From Allohoeflea poritis (GTDB lineage: Bacteria; Pseudomonadota; Alphaproteobacteria; Rhizobiales; Rhizobiaceae), in contig NZ_JAPJZH010000003.1 in NCBI RefSeq assembly GCF_027889715.1, positions 310,001 to 374,000 on the forward strand: a stretch of 64,000 nucleotides of DNA, in the 5' to 3' direction. Under the pieces are notes generated by a model. That model was not told the DNA's origin. It searched no databases and saw only the letters and a program-made list of their open reading frames with translations. Positions 34,819-43,506 of the stretch are shown here, one piece after another. The number at the start of each line of letters is the position of its first letter. Within the stretch, counting starts at the first letter, position 1. The position numbers were made by a program, and so were the translations under genes.

Positions 34819-35144
34819 AAAGACCATTCGACAACATATCCGGACCGGAGATGGCGCAATGGTGTGAACTTCTGGCGGATGACAATGCCATACACCTTTC
34901 AAGGGAAGCCGCAAGCGCGGCCGGCTACGGGCCGCACCGAGTTAACCCCGGCCCTGCAAATCTCTCCTATCTGCTTTCGTGCCTGCCCCCGGAGGCCGAG
35001 GAAACACTGACCGATGTCGACGCCCATTACGCCGGTGTCGTCCTTGAGGGCGATGATCTGAGCGCCACCCTCGAAGGCGAAAGGGCGGTGCTGGCGCGCG
35101 ACGGTTCGGCGCTGGTGACCGCGACGTTCGGCACAAAAAGATGA
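34815..35144 (+). CDS. MaoC-like hotdog protein, catalytic half
   Basis: A 109-residue hotdog with the hydratase-2-like motif DDNAIHLSREAASAAGYG (catalytic D and H near residues 22-27) followed by NPGPANLSYLLS. It partners the preceding half-protein; together they equal one double-hotdog MaoC. GGGAGACAGGA precedes the ATG, and its stop overlaps the ligase start. Confidence 0.65.
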   Translation: MKRPFDNISGPEMAQWCELLADDNAIHLSREAASAAGYGPHRVNPGPANLSYLLSCLPPEAEETLTDVDAHYAGVVLEGDDLSATLEGERAVLARDGSALVTATFGTKR

Positions 35145-36628
35145 ACCCGTTCGAAGCCTCGCAAAGCACCGTTTATCCGCTCGTGGCCATGCGCGCGAAG
35201 GTATCGCCCGACGCCTCTGCCCTGATGGACGGCCACCGGAAATTGACCTACGGGCAATTGGTCGAAAAGGTCGACCGGGTCGCTGCCGACCTTGCGGGGC
35301 GTAAAGTCGCGCGCGGCGACCGAATCGCAGTCATTTCCGAGAACTGTATTGAATACACAATCTTGCAGCTCGCCGCCGCCAAGCTCGGAGTGATAACCGC
35401 CTGCCAGAACTGGCGTCTGGCCGCCGGGGAACTGTCCTACTGCATAGAGCTGGTGGAGCCGCGCCTTGTCGCGGCCTCGGACCGATATCTCGATCTTGCA
35501 GCCGAAACGGCCGGAGATGTTCCGGTCTGCCGCATGGACGGTTTCGACGCGGATGGACAAACGGAGTGTGCCGCCCAACCGGAAGACGGGCTGTTCATCA
35601 TCTTCACCTCCGGAACCACCGGCCGACCAAAAGCGGCGGTTATCTCGCATCGTGCCCAGCTTACGCGCATGGCCGGGTCCAGGCTCGACCTCGGCATGCG
35701 CCAGTCTGACGGATATATCTCATGGGCACCCATGTTCCACATGGGTGGAACGGAGCATCTCGTGTCGACCCTCATGTGCGGCGGCCCCGGTTACGTTTTT
35801 GACGGCTTTGATGCCGATCAGATTATCGACGCTCTGGAAGCCTGCCACATCGGCTGGCTGTTGCTGGTTCCGGCCACCATCGAACCGCTGATCGCGCGCC
35901 TGCGGGAACGCCAGCCGCGTATCAGGACAGTGCGCGCCGTCGGTTGCATGGCGGATCTCGTGCCGCGTTCGGTGATGGATGAGATTTCCACCTTACTCGA
36001 TGCCCCCTTCCTGAATTCCTTCGGTTCGACCGAAACCGGTCTGCCGCCCCTTTCGGGCGACCTGATAGCACCGGGGAGCGAGCGCGAATCGCTGGCCAAG
36101 CGATTGTCGGTTCTGACCGAACTGCGCCTTGTCGGCGCTGACGGCCGGGACGTTGCCGACGGTGAGGCCGGGGAAGCGTGGGTTCGGGGACCGACATTGT
36201 TCTCCGGCTACTGGAACAATCCCGAGGCGAATGCCAGGGATTTCGACCAAGGCTGGTTCCACATGGGCGACATGTTTCGCGTGACCGCGCACGGTTACGA
36301 ATTCACCGGACGGTCGAAATACCTCATCAAGTCGGGAGGCGAAAACATCTACCCGGCCGAGATAGAACGCATCCTCCTGGCCGATGCGCGCGTGGCGGAC
36401 GCCATCGTCGTCAAGAAACCCGATACGCGCTGGGGCGAGGTTCCCGTTGCTGTCGTCGCACGGAACTCGGACGCGCTGACGGAGGAACTGGTGATGGAGA
36501 TGTGCCGGACCGAGCTGGCCGGATATAAATGCCCGAAGAAGGTCGTCTTCGTCGCGCTTGAGGACCTGCCGCGCTCGGTTTCGGGAAAGATTGTGCGTGA
36601 AGCGGTCGAGGAGATGGTCGCGGCCTGA
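35141..36628 (+). CDS. Acyl-CoA ligase (ANL superfamily) no. 1
   Basis: A 495-residue AMP-forming ligase. The P-loop FTSGTTGRPKAAVISH is near residues 158-173, the adenylate motif is NSFGSTETG, then GWFHMGDMF, the hinge KSGGENIYPAEIE and the C-terminal catalytic Lys in PRSVSGKIVREA. It activates a carboxylic acid to its CoA thioester. It is translationally coupled to the hotdog pair. It is shorter than the other two ligases of the island and not closely related to them. Confidence 0.92.
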   Translation: MNPFEASQSTVYPLVAMRAKVSPDASALMDGHRKLTYGQLVEKVDRVAADLAGRKVARGDRIAVISENCIEYTILQLAAAKLGVITACQNWRLAAGELSYCIELVEPRLVAASDRYLDLAAETAGDVPVCRMDGFDADGQTECAAQPEDGLFIIFTSGTTGRPKAAVISHRAQLTRMAGSRLDLGMRQSDGYISWAPMFHMGGTEHLVSTLMCGGPGYVFDGFDADQIIDALEACHIGWLLLVPATIEPLIARLRERQPRIRTVRAVGCMADLVPRSVMDEISTLLDAPFLNSFGSTETGLPPLSGDLIAPGSERESLAKRLSVLTELRLVGADGRDVADGEAGEAWVRGPTLFSGYWNNPEANARDFDQGWFHMGDMFRVTAHGYEFTGRSKYLIKSGGENIYPAEIERILLADARVADAIVVKKPDTRWGEVPVAVVARNSDALTEELVMEMCRTELAGYKCPKKVVFVALEDLPRSVSGKIVREAVEEMVAA

Positions 36629-36640
36629 ACGGAGCCACGC

Positions 36641-37456
36641 CTATCCGCCGTCAAAGCCTTCGGCGAGCAAAACGTTGGTGGCGCGAACAAGACGCTGCGC
36701 CCGCTCGAGCGGTGAAACGCCCTTGTCGGCTAGGCGTTTGAGCGGCGCCTCGATGTCGACCGGACAATCGGCCGGGAGCGCCGCCAGAAAGGCCGGCAAC
36801 GGAAACTCCCCCTCGCCGGGAATACCGCGATTGTGCAGAGCTTCCCCGAAACCGCCCTCGGGTACGTCAAGCGGACCGTCGCATATCTGTGCCGCGCCGA
36901 TCAGCCGCGAATCCGTCGCCTTGAGATCCGCGATATTGCCGCCCGTGCGAATGAGGTGGAGCACATCAACGAGCAGGCTGAGGTTGTTGTGACCGCTTTT
37001 GGTCACCAACAACGCGCCAGCCTCGATGGACTGTAACTTCGAGAACTTCATGAACTCGATGGACACGGCAATGCCGTGCGCCTGCGCGAGCTCCGCGAAT
37101 TGCGCCATCCGCGCCGCGGCGCGCCCGGGGTCCGGGTCCTGCACCAGCGCCGTCAGGCGCCGGGCGCCGATTTCCGCTCCGACGTCGAGCGCCTGCTCGA
37201 AATCGGCGAAATCGGTCTCTGGACCTATGGAGAAACAGTCGATGTTGTGAACCTGGACATCATGGGTTCGGCAGGCCGCGACGAATTCCTTGCTTTCCCG
37301 CCCGGCTTTGACCAGCGGGAAGACGTCAAGATCGGCCGATGGCGGAGTAACGAATACCGATACACGCGAAAGACCGGCTTCCCGCGCGATCCCGGGCAGC
37401 TCCACGGGCGCGACATCCATAAGGCAAAGTTGGTGCAGGGCCAGCGGATGCGTCAC
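36641..37456 (-). CDS. Sugar-phosphate isomerase/epimerase-like TIM barrel (AP endonuclease 2 fold)
   Basis: About 271 residues with the xylose-isomerase-like TIM-barrel pattern: THPLALHQLCLMDVAPVELP, GARRLTALVQDPDPGRAAARM, IAVSIEFMKFSKLQS, LLVDVLHLIRTGG and IGAAQICDGP, with Glu, Asp and His positions that bind a metal in this fold. The GTG at 37456 gives the usual N terminus; the frame is open to 37537. It converges on the ligase gene. Its role in a CoA pathway is unclear; ring-cleavage hydrolases and isomerases with this fold exist. Confidence 0.75.
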   Translation of the reverse strand: MTHPLALHQLCLMDVAPVELPGIAREAGLSRVSVFVTPPSADLDVFPLVKAGRESKEFVAACRTHDVQVHNIDCFSIGPETDFADFEQALDVGAEIGARRLTALVQDPDPGRAAARMAQFAELAQAHGIAVSIEFMKFSKLQSIEAGALLVTKSGHNNLSLLVDVLHLIRTGGNIADLKATDSRLIGAAQICDGPLDVPEGGFGEALHNRGIPGEGEFPLPAFLAALPADCPVDIEAPLKRLADKGVSPLERAQRLVRATNVLLAEGFDGG

Positions 37457-37770
37457 GTCAGGTGTCCCGGCAATGGCATAAGGACTGTGCAAACTCTCTG
37501 ACCGGTGCTGCCGGCAAATGGCGCGCACGGGGCACAAACCGGAGATTCAAGTCGCGCGTGGCGGTACGGCCTGGTGACATGCGAAATCTCTCCTCCCTCG
37601 CAAGCCGCGCTGCCACAGACCACCGCGGCTCGCAGCCTATTTGGTTTTGTATTATAATTTCGTTTTCTAAATATGCAAAATTTCCTCAAACGATGTCAGT
37701 CGGCGTCAATCCCGCACTTTTTTCTCAGCAAAGCTGTTCAATTTCCTCTGCAATAAGCAAATTTTTTCTT

Positions 37771-37776
37771 GTATAC
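37771..37776. promoter_or_regulatory. GTATAC motif in the 37457-37842 divergent region
   Basis: TTCTTGTATACAGATACC is centred about 70 bases before the ligase start at 37843. The surrounding 386-base gap has no gene. It is AT-rich from 37640 to 37810 (TTTTGTATTATAATTT near 37646 could be a promoter). A 6-bp hairpin (CAGAGG/CCTCTG, 37812-37829) lies just before the ligase ribosome-binding site. Confidence 0.55.
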
Positions 37777-37842
37777 AGATACCACGTTTTTCATATTCAT
37801 ATGAAACGCTGCAGAGGCCCGGACCTCTGATGGAGGACAGCG

Positions 37843-39483
37843 ATGCTGGAATTTCAGAACTATACGGCGGTCACGACCGTAGGCGATCTGCTAATGCACG
37901 CCGCGCGGACGCACGGGAAAAAACAGGCGCTGGTTTTTCCGGACCGTCAGCGCAGTTTCAAGGAGTTGCAGGCTGGCGCCACAAGGATGGCACGCGGGCT
38001 GAGAGCGATGGGCGTGAGACCCGGCGATCATGTGGGTATACTTCTGCCCTCATCCATCGAAACGGCCGAGGCTTTTTTCGGCATTGCGCTCCTCGGTGCG
38101 GTTTCGGTTCCCATCAATGCCCGCTTCAGATCGCGGGAACTCACCTATATCGCCGACAATGCCGACCTCGTCGCCATTGTTACAAGCGGCAAGGTGGCTG
38201 ACAGCGTCAACTTCGTCGAGCGGTTGAACGAGAGCTTTCCGGAACTCGCGCATCAACCCATGGACGCTGAACTCGATATGGATGGCGCGCGCCGGCTGAA
38301 GCGGATCGTCCTGATAAACGAGGACCATGCGCCGGGTTTTACTTCGGCGGACACTTTCGCCAGGGGCGCTGACGCGGTCCGGGAAGACGAGATTTCACAT
38401 TTGAGGGCCCGTGTGCGCGTTTCAGACACGGCGCTCATTCTCTACACATCCGGAACCACCTCGAACCCGAAAGGATGCCTCATCGCCCACGAGGCCATTG
38501 TCAGAACCGGCCAGGCCATGGCGCGGCGCTACGAGATGACCGAAAAGGACGTCTTCTGGTCGCCCCTGCCCATGTACCATATCGGAGCGATGTTCCCGCT
38601 GTGCGCCGCCTACTCCGTGGGAGCGACCTATCTGTCGATGCAGCACTTCGAGGCCGGCGCCGCCATGGAGATGATCGAACGCGACCGGGCCACCATCGCC
38701 TACCCGACGTTCAGCACATTCATCGCCGACATGATCTACCACGAGGATTTCGCACGGCGCGACCTCGGTTCCATCCGGATCATGAATTCGAACATGGCCA
38801 TGCAGCCCGCCAGCTTCGCAAAGTCGATCCAGGACAAGATTCCGGGCATTATCCAGGTGGGAACCTACGGAATGACCGAAACCTCTGGCGCGGTGTCCAC
38901 GAGTTTTCCCAGCGACAGCTACGAATCGCGGACCCGCAGGCTCGGCAAACCGTTTGACGGTCTCGAAGTTGAAATCCGCCGCCCCGACGGGTCGACATGC
39001 GCCCGGGACGAAGTCGGCGAAATCTGCGTGCGCGGCTTTTCCGTCTTTATCGCATATTACAAGGACGCCGAGAAGACCCGCGAGGCAAAGCGGGACGGCT
39101 GGTTCCACACCGGGGACCTCGGCTCGATGGATGCGGAGGGAACGATGATGTTTCACGGGCGTCTGAAGGACATGCTGAAGGTCGGCGGCGAAAATGTCGC
39201 CGCGCAGGAAATCGAATCCCTCATCGGCGGACACGAAGCCGTAAAGCTTTGCCAGGTGGTCGGCCGCCCTGACCCGAGATTGCAGGAAGTGCCGGTCGCT
39301 TTCGTCGAACTGAAGCCGGGGAAGAGCACGACCAGGGACGACATCATCGACTTCTGCAAGGGCAAGGTCGCGAGTTTCAAGGTTCCGCGCGATGTACGCT
39401 TTATAGAGGAATGGCCGATGTCGGCATCAAAAATTCAAAAATTCAGGCTGCAGGAAATGCTGGAGGGTGAACCAGCGCAATAA
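37843..39483 (+). CDS. Acyl-CoA ligase (ANL superfamily) no. 2
   Basis: A 546-residue ligase with the P-loop YTSGTTSNPKGCLIAH, adenylate motif TYGMTETSGA, GWFHTGDLG, hinge KVGGENVAAQEIE and catalytic Lys in MSASKIQKFRL. TGGAGGACA precedes the ATG. It is a clear paralogue of ligase no. 3 at 48.7 kb: the C-terminal thirds share GRLKDMLK-GGENVAA-EIE and WPMS-KIQKF. It is a single-gene transcript with its own GTATAC site. Confidence 0.92.
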   Translation: MLEFQNYTAVTTVGDLLMHAARTHGKKQALVFPDRQRSFKELQAGATRMARGLRAMGVRPGDHVGILLPSSIETAEAFFGIALLGAVSVPINARFRSRELTYIADNADLVAIVTSGKVADSVNFVERLNESFPELAHQPMDAELDMDGARRLKRIVLINEDHAPGFTSADTFARGADAVREDEISHLRARVRVSDTALILYTSGTTSNPKGCLIAHEAIVRTGQAMARRYEMTEKDVFWSPLPMYHIGAMFPLCAAYSVGATYLSMQHFEAGAAMEMIERDRATIAYPTFSTFIADMIYHEDFARRDLGSIRIMNSNMAMQPASFAKSIQDKIPGIIQVGTYGMTETSGAVSTSFPSDSYESRTRRLGKPFDGLEVEIRRPDGSTCARDEVGEICVRGFSVFIAYYKDAEKTREAKRDGWFHTGDLGSMDAEGTMMFHGRLKDMLKVGGENVAAQEIESLIGGHEAVKLCQVVGRPDPRLQEVPVAFVELKPGKSTTRDDIIDFCKGKVASFKVPRDVRFIEEWPMSASKIQKFRLQEMLEGEPAQ

Positions 39484-39515
39484 TCAGGCTGGGACCATTC
39501 CAAGGTTCGGTACGC

Positions 39516-39833
39516 CTAGTCTTCCGGGGCCAGCGTGACCCGGATTCCGTCCAGCCCATCCGTCATTTCGATTTGGCAGGACAGGCGCGAATTCTCCTTG
39601 TAGTGTTCCGAAAATTCCACCAGTTCGAACTCGTCCGCGGACTGTTCTTCCAGCTTTTCCATCCAGGCCGGATCCACATAGACATGGCACGTCGCGCAAG
39701 AGCACATTCCGCCGCAGATCGCCGCGATATCGAGTCCGCCGACATTGCGCAGGTTCAGCATCAGTGACATGCCGGATTCGCCTTCGATCACCGTTTCCGT
39801 CCCGTTGCGGTCGACTGCATGGATTTTCGGCAT
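39516..39833 (-). CDS. Adrenodoxin-type [2Fe-2S] ferredoxin
   Basis: A 105-residue ferredoxin with ligands C40, C46, C49 and C86 (C-x5-C-x2-C-x36-C) and an additional C44 between them. This class feeds cytochromes P450 and Rieske oxygenases. GGAGGGAG precedes the ATG. It lies just before the VOC and Rieske genes, so it probably serves one of the Rieske oxygenases. No reductase is present in the window. Confidence 0.92.
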   Translation of the reverse strand: MPKIHAVDRNGTETVIEGESGMSLMLNLRNVGGLDIAAICGGMCSCATCHVYVDPAWMEKLEEQSADEFELVEFSEHYKENSRLSCQIEMTDGLDGIRVTLAPED

Positions 39834-39884
39834 GCGGGCTCCCTCCGTTTCCCGATAATTGCATTATTATAATTTGATATCAGT

Positions 39885-39890
39885 ATACAA
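39885..39890. promoter_or_regulatory. GTATAC motif upstream of the ferredoxin gene
   Basis: TATCAGTATACAATTTC sits 52 bases upstream of the ferredoxin start, between it and the end of the VOC gene. A TATAAT-like stretch (TTATTATAATTTG) lies nearby at 39867-39879. Confidence 0.5.
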
Positions 39891-39904
39891 TTTCACGAGA
39901 AAAT

Positions 39905-40432
39905 TCAATCCAACGCGATCCGGGCCGTTGCGCCGTCCCAGTTTTCCGCAGCCGATTCGATTTTCTTGAAGAACTGCAGCAGCCCCGGTGAGGGCTGGAC
40001 CAGCTCGAGAACACGGCCATGGTTGCCGGGATCCGTATCCAGATAGGCAAACGGAATCCCGGCAGCCGTGGACCCGCCCATCAACACGGATACATCGCGT
40101 TCCTGCCAGCTTGCGAGATCGGCGGCGAGATCGTCGCTCAGAGCGCAGACATGGTGCAGACCGCCACCTTTTTCCGAGATAAAGTCGGAATATGCGGACA
40201 CCCCGCCCCCTGTTTGCTGAATAATCTCGATCTGGATGCCGCGGTGGCTGGCGAGCGCCGCGCAGATTTGCGCATCACACGGCTCGCCCCGATAATGGAC
40301 CTCGGCAAACGGCACATTCCTTGTAACAAAGAAGGGGCCGACCCCGAGAACGCGCACCCAATGCTCGATAGCGGCGTCCATGTCTTTCACGACGTAACCC
40401 AGTTGAACGATGTCGCCAAAACCTGTTGCCAT
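39905..40432 (-). CDS. VOC (glyoxalase/bleomycin-resistance fold) protein A
   Basis: A 175-residue VOC protein from the ATG at 40432: DIVQLGYVVKDMDAAIEHWVRVLGVGPF, IQIEIIQQ, KGGGLHHVCALSDDL and GRVLELVQP. H94/H95 and E143 are candidate metal ligands. It is related to VOC protein B (51.2 kb), with the same IQIEII and a shared C-terminal NWDG. These small VOC proteins often act as epimerases, isomerases or lyases on CoA or ring-fission intermediates. The specific role is unknown. Confidence 0.82.
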   Translation of the reverse strand: MATGFGDIVQLGYVVKDMDAAIEHWVRVLGVGPFFVTRNVPFAEVHYRGEPCDAQICAALASHRGIQIEIIQQTGGGVSAYSDFISEKGGGLHHVCALSDDLAADLASWQERDVSVLMGGSTAAGIPFAYLDTDPGNHGRVLELVQPSPGLLQFFKKIESAAENWDGATARIALD

Positions 40433-40469
40433 TGGCCGGCCCTTAAAAAATACGAAACTTGCACTTTCC

Positions 40470-40480
40470 ATATACGAGAA
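40470..40480. promoter_or_regulatory. ATATACGAGAA element upstream of the Rieske operon
   Basis: ATATACGAGAA occurs here, 70 bases before the Rieske start. The same 11-mer occurs at 51926-51936, 41 bases before the GntR regulator start. It looks like a variant of the GTATAC site shared by the regulator and this operon. Confidence 0.5.
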
Positions 40481-40549
40481 GGCTATATAAAATACAATGC
40501 ACATGGAAAAATTACGCTTCTCGATGTCCACCGGGAGAAGGAGGTTGCA

Positions 40550-41809
40550 ATGAATTCCGAAGAGATTCAGGGGATCCTTGATCAACAGGCATATGAATCC
40601 AAACGGAGCGGACCGCCCGAAGGTTTTCCCACATTGCCCGATATTCCCGGTGACCGCTATGTGGACCCGGAGTTCAATCGACTTGAAATCGAACGGATGT
40701 GGCACAGGTCCTGGGTCTATGCCATTCATTCCGACGAAGTGCCGGATGTCGGCTCCTACGTGCAATGGACACGGCTCGGCGAACCGCTCTTCTTCATTCG
40801 CGGAGAAGATGAAACCATCCGTTGCTTTTACAACACCTGCCGCCACCGTGGCGCGCCGGTCGTAACCGAAGCGTCCGGAAAATCCCGTGGCGTGTCATGC
40901 AAATATCACGGCTGGACCTACAATACGCGGGGCGAACTCATCAACCTGAGGGACCGGCGCGATTTCGTCGACCTTGACCTGACCTGCCGGTCGCTCATCG
41001 AGGTGCGCTGCGAAAACATCGGCAACCTTTATTTCGTCAACCTCGACGACGATGCCGAACCCTTGCGCGACTATCTCGGACCGATCGCCGCCAATTTCGA
41101 CGAATTCCGGCCGGACACCTTGATGCTGATCGACAAGACCGCGATCAAGGTCGACTGTAACGTGAAAGTGCTGCTCGATGCCTTTCTTGAAGTCTATCAC
41201 CTGAAGTCCATTCACCAGAACACCGTCGACCGCTTTCTCGATCACCGGGGCAGCGCCATCACGCTCTGGCCGGACGGCCACAGCCGTATGGTTACGCCCT
41301 ACAAGCGCGCGGGCTGGACCGACCCCGGAGTGAAGGGGCTTCCCGAAGTCGAAGGAATGGACCCATGGTTCAAGGAAACGAATTACTCGGTTCTGGCCTA
41401 TCCGAACCTTGTTTCGCCGGTCGCGAATGCCGGAATACCTGTCCTGTGCTTCTGGCCTGACACTATCGATACGATGACCATTGAGGTGCATTGGTTCGCA
41501 CCGTCCTGGGGCGACGGGCCGCGCCCGGAGGTGTGGGACACGCGGCTTGAGAATTTCCTCGCCATTCTCGACGAAGACCTGCAATTCGCCGACAAGATCC
41601 AAAAGTCCGTTGAGAGCAAAGGGCTGCGCGGATTTCCTTTGAACTATCAGGAACGGCGCATTTACCATTGGCACGAGGAACTCGACCGCCGCATCGGGAC
41701 AGCAGACATTCCGGATCGGCTGCGCGTGCGTGAACGGCTTGGTAGCTGGGTGACCACTCCCGAAGCGGCCCAAGCGCCTCAATCCGCCGCTGAAATGGCC
41801 GAAACCTGA
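40550..41809 (+). CDS. Rieske non-heme iron oxygenase, alpha subunit A
   Basis: A 419-residue oxygenase from the ATG at 40550 (GAAGGAGG upstream; the frame is open far upstream but that part is antisense to the VOC gene). Rieske ligands are C97, H99, C117 and H120 (CRHRG ... CKYHGW). The mononuclear iron site is H217 and H222 (LEVYHLKSIH), with D210/E214 nearby and a candidate Asp in LDEDLQFADK. It hydroxylates a ring or side chain using electrons from a ferredoxin. It heads an operon with an enoyl-CoA hydratase and an SDR. No beta subunit gene follows, so it is probably an alpha-only enzyme. Confidence 0.93.
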   Translation: MNSEEIQGILDQQAYESKRSGPPEGFPTLPDIPGDRYVDPEFNRLEIERMWHRSWVYAIHSDEVPDVGSYVQWTRLGEPLFFIRGEDETIRCFYNTCRHRGAPVVTEASGKSRGVSCKYHGWTYNTRGELINLRDRRDFVDLDLTCRSLIEVRCENIGNLYFVNLDDDAEPLRDYLGPIAANFDEFRPDTLMLIDKTAIKVDCNVKVLLDAFLEVYHLKSIHQNTVDRFLDHRGSAITLWPDGHSRMVTPYKRAGWTDPGVKGLPEVEGMDPWFKETNYSVLAYPNLVSPVANAGIPVLCFWPDTIDTMTIEVHWFAPSWGDGPRPEVWDTRLENFLAILDEDLQFADKIQKSVESKGLRGFPLNYQERRIYHWHEELDRRIGTADIPDRLRVRERLGSWVTTPEAAQAPQSAAEMAET

Positions 41810-41819
41810 TTGCTGCAAT

Positions 41820-42614
41820 ATGTCGAACAACACGGATAGGCCCGTCCTGACCGAGCGCCGCGGTGCGGTCCAGGTCATCACCTTGAACAGACCCGGCGTT
41901 TCAAATGCCGTGGACGCGGAAGGGTCCTATCTTGTCGACCGTTTCATAAGAGAGGCCGAGGCAGCGCCCGAAGTCGGCGCCATCGTTCTGACGGGAACGG
42001 GCGAACGCGCCTTCTGCGCGGGCATGGATCTGAAGGAGGCCGCGAGACGCGGTGCCGGCGGTGGGCTGGTGCCGGGCGCAGGGTTCTGTGGCCTGACCGA
42101 ACGGGTGGTTGCGAAACCGGTCCTTGGCGCGATCAACGGAGCGGCGGTGGCCGGTGGTTTTGAAATCGCGCTGGCTTGCGACATGCTGGTCGCGGCGGAG
42201 CATGCCGTGTTCGGACTTTCCGAAGTCAAGCGCGGCATGGTCGCCTTCAGCGGCGGTGTCCAGCGTCTCGCCCAGCAACTGCCCCGTCAGATCGCGATGG
42301 AGATGGTGACCGTCGGCACACTGTTGCCCGCCCGGCGCCTGGAAGCCCTCGGCATCGTGAACCGGGTGGTCCCGGGTGAGCGTGTGCTTGACGAAACCGT
42401 GGCGCTTGCCGACGCCATGCTTGAGAATTCCTGGAATGCCGTCTGCTTCGGGAAGGAACTGTTCAATCACGCGATGAACGAGCCGCTCCCCGACGCGATT
42501 GCGCGGGGGCACGCCAATGCCGACCGGCTCATGCGATCCGAGGACAGCCGCGAGGGCATTGCCGCCTATGCGGAACACCGCGACGCCGATTTCAAGAAGG
42601 ACAACCGGTCATGA
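41820..42614 (+). CDS. Enoyl-CoA hydratase/isomerase (crotonase)
   Basis: A 264-residue crotonase. Both catalytic glutamates of classical hydratases are present: E115 (AGGFEIALACD) and E135 (FGLSEVKRG). The oxyanion-hole segment is AFCAGMDLKEA. It would hydrate a 2-enoyl-CoA in the breakdown pathway. It starts 10 bases after the Rieske stop and overlaps the next SDR by 4 bases. Confidence 0.92.
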   Translation: MSNNTDRPVLTERRGAVQVITLNRPGVSNAVDAEGSYLVDRFIREAEAAPEVGAIVLTGTGERAFCAGMDLKEAARRGAGGGLVPGAGFCGLTERVVAKPVLGAINGAAVAGGFEIALACDMLVAAEHAVFGLSEVKRGMVAFSGGVQRLAQQLPRQIAMEMVTVGTLLPARRLEALGIVNRVVPGERVLDETVALADAMLENSWNAVCFGKELFNHAMNEPLPDAIARGHANADRLMRSEDSREGIAAYAEHRDADFKKDNRS

Positions 42615-43474
42615 GCGACAAGCATCCCGCGAAATGGGGTTTGACACCGCAGGAAATGGCCACGCTCCCCACCGTATTTTCGCCAGACCTTCTTTCCGGG
42701 CAGCGGTTTCTCGTGACCGGAGGATCGCAGGGAATGGGAAAGGCGATGGTTTTCCTGCTGGCCCGGCTCGGTGCGAAAGTGATGATCTGCGGGCGGACCG
42801 AGGAAAAACTGGCGCGAACCAAAAGCGAGGTCAAGGAGCTTCTGGGCGCCGATATCTCCTATCGGGCAATGTCGATCCGCGACACCGACCAGGTTGACGC
42901 GCTGCTGGACGCCACATTCGAGGAATTCGGCGGTCTCGACACGCTGGTCAACAATGCGGGCGGCCAGTTTCCGCAGGATGCGATCGACTTCACGCGCAAG
43001 GGCTGGGCCGCCGTTATCGATCTCAATCTCAATGGAACCTGGTGGATGATGCAGGGCGCCGCCCAGCGCTGGCGCGACCGAGGCGAAGGCGGCCATATCG
43101 TTTCGAACGTGGCCCATGTCGAGCGCGGAATGCCGCAAGCCGCCCATACCTGCGCCGCCCGGGCCGGCGTCATTTACCTCACACGCACCGTTGCGACGGA
43201 GTGGGCTCCGCTCGGCATCCGGGTGAACTGCGTTGCGCCGGGCGCCATTGCCACGGAAGGGCTGTCACAGTATCCGCCGGAAGCGACCAGGAGATTGGGC
43301 AATGTCAACCCGATGCGCCGGATGGGCAGCGGCTGGGACGTGGCCGAAGGCGTCGTCTATCTTTCGGCTCCGTCCGGGAACTTCATCACAGGCGAAATCC
43401 TGACAATCGATGGCGGTATGCGCATGTGGGGCACGGTATGGCCTGCCGGCGTACCGGAGCATTTCCAGGTTTAG
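42611..43474 (+). CDS. SDR of the 2,4-dienoyl-CoA reductase type
   Basis: A 287-residue SDR. The cofactor motif is TGGSQGMGK, then NNAGG. The classical YxxxK is replaced by TCAAR (AHTCAARAGV). The pattern ATEWAPLGIRVNCVAPGAIATEG is typical of dienoyl-CoA reductases, which lack the standard Tyr and use another one. It probably reduces a conjugated dienoyl-CoA with NADPH. The N-terminal 30 residues are an extension. Confidence 0.8.
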   Translation: MSDKHPAKWGLTPQEMATLPTVFSPDLLSGQRFLVTGGSQGMGKAMVFLLARLGAKVMICGRTEEKLARTKSEVKELLGADISYRAMSIRDTDQVDALLDATFEEFGGLDTLVNNAGGQFPQDAIDFTRKGWAAVIDLNLNGTWWMMQGAAQRWRDRGEGGHIVSNVAHVERGMPQAAHTCAARAGVIYLTRTVATEWAPLGIRVNCVAPGAIATEGLSQYPPEATRRLGNVNPMRRMGSGWDVAEGVVYLSAPSGNFITGEILTIDGGMRMWGTVWPAGVPEHFQV

Positions 43475-43506
43475 AGCCCATTCGGAAGTGAGCGATCGGG
43501 CTCTTG

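Noticed and set aside
37801-37830. Possible 9-codon leader peptide (ATG AAA CGC ... TGA) before ligase no. 2
   Set aside because: It has no ribosome-binding site and no run of regulatory codons. The overlapping CAGAGG/CCTCTG hairpin is too short to argue for attenuation.
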